A stretch of DNA of 64,000 bases. It comes from Volutella citrinella. Lineage: Eukaryota; Ascomycota; Sordariomycetes; Hypocreales; Nectriaceae. Location: NCBI GenBank assembly GCA_034401135.1, contig JAWZSP010000002.1, positions 3,658,001 through 3,722,000 on the forward strand, given 5' to 3'. Under the pieces are notes generated by a model. It did not search any database and was not told where the DNA came from. It saw only the letters and a list, made by a program, of their open reading frames with translations. Made by a program: the position numbers and the translations under genes. Shown in pieces: positions 23,584-34,086 of the stretch; the first letter of the stretch is position 1; each line of letters begins with the position of its first letter.

Positions 23584-24110
23584 ATGGCAAACTTTAGCGT
23601 CCCCATCAAGCTTCCCACTCGTGCTCAAACGGGCAAGGCCTTGTACCCTCCTATCGTCGCAAGCTACCCGTACTCTGGCTACCAACTCTTTGTCATGGCA
23701 CTCCTCATTGATCGCAATGGCATGATTATGGAGGACGCCCTTCAAGGCAACCCCATTGCCAACGGGCAAGACGTCGTTGCTGACAATGTTAAATCGACCG
23801 TCTTTGTCTTCCCGGATTTGTCGATTGCCGACGAGGGATCCTACACCATCAGGCTCGATCTGTACCATGTCCAGTCGACTAATGAATTCAGAGGCACAAC
23901 CCTGATTGACCAAATCGAGGCCGGTCGCGTCTTGGTCTCGAAGACCAATGTCCCGCAGAAGAGCCCATGTATGTCGAATCCCCCCCCCCACGGAAGGCTT
24001 CTAGCATCGTACGGGAACTAACCTCTGGGGGCTGCAATTTAGCAACCCCCGAGCAAGAGATACTCCGCTCCCTCCAAGACGCCGGGTTTCCTATTCCCTC
24101 CCATGTCTGA
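23584..24110 (+). CDS. Minimal velvet-domain protein
   Basis: Two exons (23584-23968, 24043-24110) give 150 residues. The intron starts GTATGT, contains CTAAC and ends TTTAG, with a split Ser codon. The velvet fold is seen from LYPPIVA (residues 20-26, matching the PPPIVQL block) through GYQLFVMALLID, the hallmark VFVFPDLSIADEGSYTIRL, and the C-terminal STPEQEILRSLQDAGFPI, which corresponds to the 'ST-L...F..QG..I' end of velvet proteins. Velvet proteins (VeA, VelB, VelC, VosA) are NF-kappaB-like nuclear regulators linking development and secondary metabolism. This one lacks the N-terminal YELxVRQQPxRARACG strand and the basic C-terminal end, and has no nuclear signal. It may be a dimerisation-only modulator or a decaying paralogue. 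Confidence 0.75.
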
Positions 24111-25162
24111 AGAAGGCTGTGGCGTGTGGCTGAGGTGCGGAACGACACGGGTAGGGAGGGCAGGGCTGCGATGTCAATTCCTGTATGAGGAAATGAGCAA
24201 CACGAATCTTGCGGGGCGGGGAGACATGATTCGTCGCTGACAGCCTGCCTGGCACACCTCAGGGCACTATTCTTCAACTTGATTTCGATGCACTCGTTTC
24301 ACTCTTTGGGCTTTCTTCTGCTAGTTTTAGTTTGCAATCCACGCGTATCTTCATCTTCAGCAGCAGAATTGACATGTGTGAATGTGGCTGCATGCATCTA
24401 GCGGGAGTGCATGAGGCGAACCCGGTTTGCAACCACCACACTGCAAGTCTGCAACACTGCATTGGCAAGGCCCAGTCCCAGTCATTGTACTGCCCTGTAC
24501 GTCGTATTGATGATGGGCCCATCTCTCAATCCTGGTCGAGGAATCTCGATCGATGATCACTATTTCTTGTCGACGGATAGGAAGCCAGAAAATGACCCGA
24601 ACTACGGGTCACATTTGCTGGCCCATCGTGGCTTGTAATGAAACAAGGCTGCAGCCAAGGGCGCGGAGCGGTGGGACCTGCGAGTAGGGCCCTCGACAGC
24701 CTGGCATGTATGCCTTGCAAAGCTCGTCCCGTACCGCTTGCCGTTGCAGCTCAGACTATCAGAATGACCGGGACGGGGTATGCCGTAAGAGAGACGCTCC
24801 CTCGTTCCGTTTCGAGGCGGAAGTTGCAGTTCTGCCCATCGACCGCCTTACAGAGCCGCAGTGAAGCGGAGCAGCCATGGCCCGTGGGCTAGCGGATCTG
24901 GAACGCGGGCGGGGGGCGGGCCAAGTAAGACATGGCGCTTGCGCATCTTGTGGCAGCAGGGTGGTAGTGTGGTACGGTGGCTGTCCGATTGGACTGATTG
25001 GAGTGAGTAGATGGTCTTGGGCGAACCAACGAGGGGCCCGATGTTCCCGGTCTGCCCCTTCCTTGCTCATTGGTTTGCATTGCCCCTCGTCCAACCCCAT
25101 CCGTTGCGGAGCCGAATTTCATCACACACAGCGTGGGTAGTCTGCAGACAAACTATGAGGCG

Positions 25163-25189
25163 TCTCTTGCCTCTCTTGCCTCTCTTGCC
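25163..25189. repeat. Tandem repeat, three perfect 9-bp units
   Basis: TCTCTTGCC is repeated three times without mismatch. Short, intergenic. Confidence 0.8.
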
Positions 25190-26905
25190 TCTGTCTCGTA
25201 GTACAGCATAATTGCTGAATCAGGGCTTGGCAAACGCCACCTCCTTGGATGCCAGCCAGCTGCTATGCCCCGTAGCACAACGTGCGGCTGAAGTCTCATC
25301 GCATTATCACCCTGTAGTCTGCCGAATGAGGATCTCCAGATGGGCTTGGAAACACAAGGATGTACACCGGTCGCCGGAGGCACAATAACCTGGCAGCGGC
25401 TTAAGTCGGCCTTAACTCGTAGATCGATCTTTCTCTTTGTGGCTTTTCAGTCCGTCAATGCAACATGACGCCTGTCAACTTGGGGGAACAATAGCCCTTT
25501 GTCATCCAAATGCATGGAGACATTTTCAGCGTTTCTGATGGTAACTGATTAGCTACTAGAAATTAGCACGGAATGCACTAGTTAGGCCAATGAGTAGAGA
25601 AGTGGAGAGCTCCCTTAGCACCGGGAATACTGTCCAGGCTAAGACACATTCTTCACATGACAGCCCGGGATGGCCCCCGTAGGACCCTCCCCCGGTCAGT
25701 TTTCGCCATTGGTGACCCTTGGTCACTAAAAGCGCACTTTCCTGCGGCTGCCGCGGAGCCGACACCGGACCGCTCGGGTTGTTACCTATGAAGGTCGAGA
25801 AGAGGTGAGGAAACGAGGTGGTACTGTCAAGCGCTGTGGCAACCCAGATGCATAAGGCCGGGCGGATGACGCAGCCCGATGCAAGCGCATCCAGGGTGCT
25901 TTCATGCGCTAGCAGTCCGATCACTGGAGGGCTGAATCTCCGCAGTCCTGGCGTGTATGTTCGCGACTCGCCAGGAGGCCAGACTACCAAAAGGTGCGCA
26001 TATGCAAAGGGCCGGCGGTCAAGTATGGAGCTTCGGGTTGGCTGAAAACGAACATCCGGATTTGGCAGCGTCTTCTTCGCCCTTCCTTGTTATTCTTCCT
26101 TTCTTTTTGGTCGTCAGAGAATATCATGTATGTCTCACTGCCACAGCCCGCACTAGGCGTGTCCTTCGGGTAGCGCACCCAGGAGAGCCTCCAATGTTTG
26201 GATCGACCCGCGGAGTTGCGTTTGAAGTCGATACGTAGTAATGTCGTTGTGGGTTCTCTGCCAGGCCCGGACTGGGCTCCGGAGCCAATGGAGGACGCCC
26301 AGTTAGAAGGTATGGTTTCGGTTCCACTTTCCATCCACGATTGTCTTGCCAGGTGCTTCGATAATCGGTGGCCACTTGAAGCTGCTAGTAGATATCATCC
26401 CGTATCCCGGTTGGCACGATGGGTCGCATCTCATGACCTCCCCCTTGCTGCTGCATGCCGCGGCGTTGCGGGCCTCCGAAGCTGTGCAGACTTGAGAACA
26501 ACCATCTTGAAAGCCACAATCGAATCGGGCACCATGCTGCGACAGAGAATGCATGAGATATCCTAGGCTGTTTAGTCATTGAGTGAGGCTAAGATCGAGG
26601 CAAAAGCCGAACCCACTGAACCTAGTGACGATCATCGCAGCAACGTCAAGCCACTTGGGAGCGCAAAACCTCAGGACCATGATCTCGAACCTTGGCTGGT
26701 CACACCGGTTGGACAGCTCCCACATCTCACTCGGTACAGCGACTGGTCATCTGCATGCATTCAGGCAGACCGGAGTGCCACAGGCTGGAGTTCCAGCCCG
26801 TGACTAACTGCTGGCATTGCCAAGACTAAGCCTCATTTCAGGGAGACCCAAAGGCATTGGACTGCTGCCGTCCGAGTGGGAGTGGTCTGAGAGATGTGTT
26901 GCAGT

Positions 26906-26932
26906 GGTGTGAGCGGTGTGAGTGGTGTGAGA
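26906..26932. repeat. Tandem repeat, three 9-bp GGTGTGAGN units
   Basis: Three units of GGTGTGAG plus a variable ninth base. Intergenic, without a coding frame of interest. Confidence 0.75.
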
Positions 26933-27748
26933 GACTGCGAGACTGGCAGACCGGGAGTGGTGCGGGAAGGTCGCCTCCGCCAGCTGAACGCCATCCCTCA
27001 CCTCCCCCTCCGTAAGCTTTCTGCTTGCATTCATACCGGGGAGACAGAATCCAAGGCGTGGGGGGTTGTCCAGAGGAAAATCTGAAAAATGTGCACCGGT
27101 CGTCCCTGAGCCTGACTGTGGCTATTGCCTATTGATAATCTTGGGTGACTTTCGGGCAGCTGCGTCCCAGCCGCACCGGGGCTGGGTTTGTATGATCGGC
27201 CCTATACGGGAGAGCGGTATGTCGGACGAGTATTACATGCCGCGCCGCCATGGTGCTGTGAAGGAAATGGAACGTAGCATGGAGGGAAGGCTGAGGTAAA
27301 CATTGATTGGTTCGTTTTTGATATTGAGAGGGCGAAGTGGCCTTGTGGGCGATCAGGCTGTCTGGAGTCCATATCGACAGGATGTCAGTATGGGATCACA
27401 AAGGAATCATCGGCAATTTGGAGAGATTGAAAGTTGTTTGTGCTTTGGTACTGCTTCGTCCAGACGAGTTAAATGATGCTGAAAGACGGGACGGATGGAT
27501 GTCACGTGTTTTGCCTTGACGGGGCAACGCTCGCGGCAGGCAAGGTCCGGTGTTCTTTCGAGATGGGGCCGTCAAGCGCACTAACTTTTTGGTGTGGTGT
27601 GCCCACGTAATTCTGATAGTGTAGCCCCCCTCCAAAATTTTCCAGCGATCCCCTCAGCAACTGCTGTGACCGACCAGGACCTCGCCATTGGGTTGCGGCT
27701 CGTTCTCTGGTCCAAGGGTAGCTGGATCCCCTCTCCTTTACTGCAGAT

Positions 27749-28682
27749 ATGGTCTACTACTTTACATCCAACGTCGTCGAGCCGTCTGGTTTCGTCTACG
27801 TGGGCAAGGACAAGTTTGAAAGTATGACCAGGCAACCGCGCATGTGCACCGTCTCCTGAGCTAAGCAGACCCTAGATGAGGACCTGATCAAGTTTGGATG
27901 GGAAGAGGATGTTTGGTAGCTAAGGGATCCGAACGAGCAAGTGCCGCCGACCGCTGCTAACGAACTGACAGGGTGCGCCATCTTGCCCGTTCTTCTCGAG
28001 TCCTCTAGTCACTGACCCGTCCGCGCATCATCAGTTCCACGTCGACAAGCTGTCCAGCGCGCACATCTACCTGCGTATGTCTGATGGGCAAGCTTGGGAC
28101 TCGCTGCCAGAGGCCCTGGTCATGGACCTCGCCCAGTTGACCAAGGCGAACTCAATTGAAGGTGGGCAGCCGTTGACGCAACCCAGTGACGTGGATGGCG
28201 ACTAAGAAAGACCCGTACCTGCTAGGCAACAAGAAGGACAACATCACAGTGATATATACGCCCTGGTCTAACTTGAAGAAGGATGGCAGCATGGACGTCG
28301 GGCAGGTTGGCTTCAAAGACCAGCGCAAGGTCAAGCGAGTCCTCGTGACGCAGCGCGAGAACCCCATCGTCAACCGCCTCAACAAGACCAAGGTGGAGAA
28401 GAAGCCCGACCTGAAGCTCGAGAGGGATGACCACCTGAGGGAACTGCGACAAAAGGACCAGGCCGCGACCCAACAACGAGTAAATCTCCCCTGCATTCGT
28501 AACCAAATGGCAATGTTTGCTAACGGACACCAAAGAGGAAAGAGGAAGCACGGCAGGCCCAGGAGTGGAAGGAGAAGAAGTGGCAGAAGGACCACGCATA
28601 CGACGACCTGTTTGCTGGGGACAACATGGAGGCCTCGAGCAACCAGAACCGAGACGAGAACTGGGAGGACGACTTCATGTAG
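27749..28682 (+). CDS. CCDC25 / DUF814 (NFACT-R domain) family protein
   Basis: Modelled exons are 27749-27821, 27876-27915, a single base 27972, 28035-28161, 28226-28479 and 28536-28682, giving 213 residues. The product aligns throughout with CCDC25-type proteins: MVYYFTS start, VGKDKFENEDLIKFGW, DVWFHVDKLSSAHIYLR, LTKANSIEGNK, VIYTPWSNLKK, MDVGQVGF, and a charged coiled-coil C-terminus ending in WEDDFM. DUF814/NFACT-R domains occur in ribosome quality-control factors; human CCDC25 has also been reported as a DNA sensor. The fungal role is not known. The Trp-Phe junction of the conserved DVWFHVDKL needs one extra G between two otherwise ideal introns (56 and 62 nt), hence the micro-exon. A single 119-nt intron would shift the frame. 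Tail to tail with the next gene, 214 bp apart. Confidence 0.88.
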
Positions 28683-28896
28683 ACGTGTAGCATCAAGCTT
28701 GGTCGCAATATCCATGAATGTGAAGCCTTATGACAATCACGCAGACTCGTTCGAATAAATGGGACAGTCAGGCATTGCCTTGTAACAATTTCATTGCGTA
28801 TACTAACAGCAACGGGGTATTCCATCCGAAGTCTTCTGAGGCGCGCCAAGAGTCCCCTCCCACCATTCCGCCATCCAGCAAGACACGATTCCATCT

Positions 28897-31800
28897 CTAG
28901 CCGCTAACGCCAATAGACACGCTCCCGCTCAGACTCATTTCTTCCAACCGACCAGTTAGCCTCCCCAGCTCGGACGAAGTGTCGAGCCTGATAGGGCTTG
29001 AGGCGCTGCGGTCACTTACGCTGCAACTAGACACCCCCCCATGTCTCTGCGTCGAAACGTCTGTACAAATAGGGGTAGCCTTCATCCGAGTTGGCAGCGC
29101 CATCGTAGTCGCTTCCTCCTCCTCCACGAGGTCGTCGAGGTCCTCGAAATCGGAAGCGGATCCACTGCCTTCGGCTGGGCGCGATACTGCGTTGTCAAGC
29201 GTGACGACGGCCTCGCCACCAGGGAGTTTGATCTCGTGGGCCTCCAGAGTCTCGGCGATGTCGAGCAGCAGGACATCCATGGGGCAGATGTACGCGACGT
29301 GCTTGCGCCGGCTCCAGGCCAGAACATGTCCACAGACTTGCCCGTGCCGGCGATCGATCACCCATGCTCCGCTGTCTCCGGGAATACCAAGCGGCACGCC
29401 GCGCGGCTCTCCTTCCTGGCGCGTCGGGATGCTGGTAACCTGGTAAGTGTGACTAGGAGAAGCACGACCATAAATCTTCACACTGGTAAGCGTGGGCAAG
29501 ATCTGTCCCGTCTGCAGACCGCTTGTGCGAGCCATGCATTGAACCTCCAGTCCCGGCAAGGCCGTTGAAGGCGCGATGGTAGTGGGGCGAAGCCAAGCGC
29601 CGCTCTTGGGCGATGCACTGATCGGGCGGGACGACGAAGCATCTTGTGCTCGAGTAATGCAGTTATCGTCAGGCAGTCTGTCATCCAGGAACTCAAACAG
29701 GGCCCAGTCAACCTCGTGGACCAGGCCATTTGCCTGCTTCCTTCGGATTCCACTCGAAGCATAAACTTCACCGAGGCTGTAAGTATCAAGGTGATCGTCG
29801 TCTGCAGTTTCGGGATCAGGGTAAAAGCCATCTTCCACGTCGTCGAGGGCGGGCTGTGTTACGATGTAGCCCTCGCCACAGCCAGGTTCAATGCCTGGAA
29901 TGTCGCCGGGCTCGAAGAAGTCTTCGTCGTCCTCTTCATCATCCTCATAGTCACTAGTAATGTCGGAATCAGAATAGGGCTCTGACTCTGCATCGGAAAG
30001 ATCGAAAGCGAGTTCATCATCACCAGCGCTTTCGTCAACTGATTCGGCATACCAGTCCACGTCGGGAATGGCACTGCAGCGAACATTTTCCGATTGCCCA
30101 AAGTCGCGATCCGGATCGTCCAGCATGTGGTGGACAGTCATGCCGTAGGCCTTTCCATCAACCATGACCAGACCGCCGAGGCTGACAGGTGGCAGGTGTC
30201 GATCCCCTATCCAAGCCCCAATGCTGGCTCCATTTCCTGGGCGTTCCTTGTATTCTGGGTTGATCGCGTCTACCTCATCGTCTGATTCATCACCGTGAGC
30301 ACCGAGCCCTTGGCTCCTTCTCGCCATGGACCTCAGGACCTCCTTGGACTGTCGGCGAGACCGTTGTACATGGCCTCTGCAGACCCTGAGAGCAACTCCA
30401 CTCGATCCATCAAACAGGTCGCCAAGTCTCTTGTTGAGAATGGCTCGAACCTTACCGACTGAGCTGCAGACAACCAGAACTGTTGGCTGTGTCTTCTGGG
30501 GGCTTGGGCCAACGGATTCAAGCGAAATCTCCACAGACTCGGGGTGCTTGCGATAAAAATGGCGGAGGGCATGGTTGATCTGTGGCATAAACACCGTGTT
30601 CCACTTGTTTACAATCTCCGCAGGTAGTGCAACGTGCGGATACAGGCGGACCTTGGCCTCCTTGGGTGGGACCTTGGCAGTGTCTAGATCCCTGTTAGTA
30701 ATGAGGTAGGTACAAGACAGTCCATCTTCTCACCTTCGACTTCAGCGTCGACAATGGGTTTCTCGGCTTCTTTATTGAGGGTGGGCGCAGGAACTTCCAT
30801 CAATGGCTGCTTTTCGCTCCTGAGGGCGGGAGAAGGAAGAGGGGCTTTGGTTTCCTTTGATTCCAAAGTCTTCGTGACCACCGGCTCAATTTTGGCCGGG
30901 GTTGGCGGAAGGACTTGACGAACGTCTTGACCAAGCCTCTCCTCAAGGTCGCTCACCCCATCAAGAATGCAGCAAGCTTCCAGAAATCGGCTAGTCTTGA
31001 CTTGCACCGTGGAGAGCAGCGACTCACTGCTAGCCTTGCCAGACAACTCCTCCTCAACGGCATTCCAGCATGCTTGAACAGCCTTGGTATATAGTGTGCC
31101 GCATCTTATAGAAAGCTGCTGTAGGGCAGATTCCGGTACAACGCTGCCAGATGGAGGAATGAGGTTCTCGAGCCTTGTCCACAAGCCTACCGACAGCAGG
31201 AGCATAGCAAGGGAATACAGATCCAAGACCCTCTCATCTGTATGTTGTGACAGCGGTGAGTTTGCCATATTCCGAGGATCTAGGGGGTGCTTCGACGGCG
31301 TGGGAGTCACAGACGAATCGCCATCTGTGAAGAGATCAAAGGAAGAGATCAAGGGCCGACGAACATCAACCTCCCCACATGCGACACCCGCTTCGGAGGT
31401 GACGGCATCGCAGAACGAGATGTTGTTGGCTGAAAGGTGCCCATGAGCAATACCTCGAGCGTGCAGGTCATACACGGTATTGGTGAGGTTATGCGCCAGG
31501 CGAAACTTGACCTCCAGATTGGGTTCCGAATTTGGGCGCGAGAAGAGATCGTTTAGGGTGGGAAGGCTAAAGGTCGGATTTTGTGTAAGACGTTCAAACG
31601 AAACGGCATTGAAGGAAGGCGGGAACCTGTAAACCAGGCCAAGTCTTGAGCGCTCAATGTCTTCAAAGTAGCCGAGGAGGCGCGGCAGCCCTGTCCACGT
31701 GGTGGGAGATCGCTGAGAGTCCTGCTGAAGGCCGGCAGAAAGCTTCTCGAAGCGGGCCATTGGAGGCATAATTCCCGTCGTCGCATAAATCGAGTCGAAT

Positions 31801-32528
31801 GTAGCGTACTCCAAGAGCAAGGGGGCCCATGGCTGGCGAACGGTTCCTTGAGTAAGTTCCAGGTACGCCGTCTTGCTCATGAAGACAACCTCCCGGGAGA
31901 GCGCGCCTTGGTTCAGATCCTTTGATCTCAGATGCGTGAGTGTCTGCGGGTCGATCTGCTGAGGTGTTTGCATCCTGGTAGACTCAAAGGGGCGCAAGTC
32001 ATCCACCGAGGACGAGGACTTGTACGTTGTCTTTGAAGGCCGGCGAGGAACGACCGCAGAGGAACGCGTCCGGGAAAGGTCGTAGAGGGTATCAATCGAT
32101 GTAGTGAGGTCGTTGACGAGATCCTCGAAGCGCCCCTTATCCCACTGCACCAGCGGAGGTTTCGAGTCGGGCGACTTTTGGGAGCCGGTTTGCAGCAGGC
32201 GCTTCGAGCTTAGCCAAAGAGGCTCAGCCTCGGCAAGGATGTCCTTGATGGTGGACATGATGCTGCCAACGACCTCGCTCAAGCCAGCCTTGGACAGCGA
32301 CTCGTCGATTTCCGCCGACTGGTTGGGGTCGGACCATTCGAGGCCCCAGCTGACGAGGCGGTCCTTCTGGATGCGCAGCTTGCGGTGCAGGATCTTGATC
32401 TCTGGGTCCTCCTCATTTTGGACAGGCTCCTTGACGAAGTCGCTTGATTTCTTAGTATCATTATAAAGACTACTGAGACGCTTCTGGAAGGGCAGCTGGA
32501 AGCCGCCCAGCGGCAACAGTGAGTCCAT
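28897..32528 (-). CDS. HeLo-like domain / pseudokinase / trypsin-like protease fusion protein
   Basis: Two exons (32528-30734, 30683-28897; 50-nt intron) encode 1193 residues. Residues 1-155 resemble the HeLo-like domain of HET-S type proteins, including the helix [16 protein letters not shown], which matches the L...L.RWG helix of that fold. HeLo domains are membrane-targeting cell-death effectors. Residues about 210-530 have protein kinase topology, but the catalytic loop reads AHGHLSANN (361-369) where HRDLKxxN is expected, and the metal-binding DFG position reads SFD (396-398), so it should be a pseudokinase. Residues about 750-1090 form a trypsin-like serine protease domain with GDSG at 1034-1037, candidate His 783/784 and candidate Asp 924 (VDWALF). 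An acidic insert (about 800-860) lies inside this domain. The triad looks intact, so the protease may be active. The architecture suggests a sensor, scaffold and protease chain for programmed cell death or non-self recognition; this is inference. Confidence 0.75.
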
Positions 32529-34086
32529 GGTGATGAGCTGGTTCGGTGGTTCCCCTGCTTAGGCGTGCAGCGTCCGCCACAAACGACCTAAAACAAGGCG
32601 GGCGAATAGCGGGGTGTGGGCGAACAGATGGGGCTCTTTGCGGGGGTGACCTGCGGGTGAGCTAGCGAGGCCAGCGCATCGGACGACAATGAGATCTGGC
32701 GGCGCGTGGGTGTTGGCTGGGCGGAATTGCGGGCGCGAGCAATTGTTGGTCGGCGGTCGGGCTGACAACGCGCATGCACTGAATGGCGAGGCAGAGCAGA
32801 GGCAGGAGCAGAAGCAGAGCAGAAGCAGACGGGAGGCTGACGGGGATGCAGGATGGTGCTGATACAAATGAGGGCCAGTTATCTCGGTGCCTGTAGCGGA
32901 TCAGCGTCGCGGCCTCATTGCGGCCATTCATGGGTGGGTGCTGGAGCCGAATGCTGCTGCCTGACGCCTACGCAGCGTCGCGCCTTCCCATTGGCGGGCG
33001 TAATCCTACCCTCTTTGATATCTGCGCCTGCACCCTTTACCCGCAGATTTCCCGCGCGCGAATGCGCATTCCGTTGAGCAATCTACAAGTCACATGACTG
33101 TCACCAACCCCGTTTCTGGCGCCTCGTCTCGGGGCTTTTGGTGCATTCACAGGCATGGATTCGACGACAGGCGATGTCGCCAGGGCCAGCTCAAAGGCGT
33201 TGATTACAAAAGGAAGGCCTGGATGGTAATGCGCCAAATAGTTGGCATAAAGAGAGCAAGGTATCACAGAGCAGAAAGTGGCTACCTGCTGCCAACGGTG
33301 CTGCCAAGTCATGCCTTCATTTGCCACCCAGGCTCCTGTTTAAAGCGTTGCTCAGGCTGTTCCACGGAGCCGCCAAACTGTCACGCTGACTGGTGTTGAA
33401 TTAAACGGCCGCCTGATCTATCCCCCATGGTGTGGTCTGTTGAGACATTGCTGCAATTCCAATGGCCGCCTGGGGTGACGACCCGGGCCTTCTCGTCTGC
33501 CTGGCTGACCGCTGCTGCGGGATCATCGTGTGCGTCGAAGGAACAGCCCATGCTGCCAACCCAGAATCCGCCCACCGCTAGCCGAGCTCGAGCACAGTGA
33601 TCCTGCGTGGCACGTTGTAATGTGTCTTGTCCAACTCGACAGAGCTTGTGGAGCAGCGTAGCATGGACGTAGAGACCCGTTCAACCATTGTAGAATTTGG
33701 AAGTTCTGCTCCAAATTCCAGACGCCAAATTGGTGGGATTCAGACGATCAATGTCCCCAATTGGAATACATCGGGACTCGGCTCACTTGCAGAACCACTT
33801 GAATGGGCAAACAATCCACATGGCCGGAGGGATCGACACCGCCGGCGTCTTGGATGTTGTCGATTATGATGCGCGCCAAATATCGTTGAGCCTGGACACA
33901 CCTCGGCGGAACTGGGCATGTGAGCACCGGGGAACAAGCAGCTAAAACGTGTGGAATGGGTATATTAAGGTCACGTCTCATGCATCGTCTATTTTATCAC
34001 TCTCCCACGACCGGGGAGATGCACCACATATTTTTGGCGCCCTATCGCTATCTCGGCACAGTACCTTGCTTTATGAAAAGTCGAAT
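32529..34086. other. Intergenic, promoter of the HeLo-pseudokinase-protease gene
   Basis: 1.56 kb between the start of the fusion gene (minus, reading left) and the 3' end of the arginyl-tRNA synthetase gene. No ORF with conserved content was seen. Confidence 0.5.

Larger units (their letters stand above)
24111..27748. other. 3.6 kb intergenic region
   Basis: No gene recognised. It carries two short microsatellite-like arrays (25163-25189 and 26906-26932). The right end contains the promoter of the CCDC25-like gene. Confidence 0.45.
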
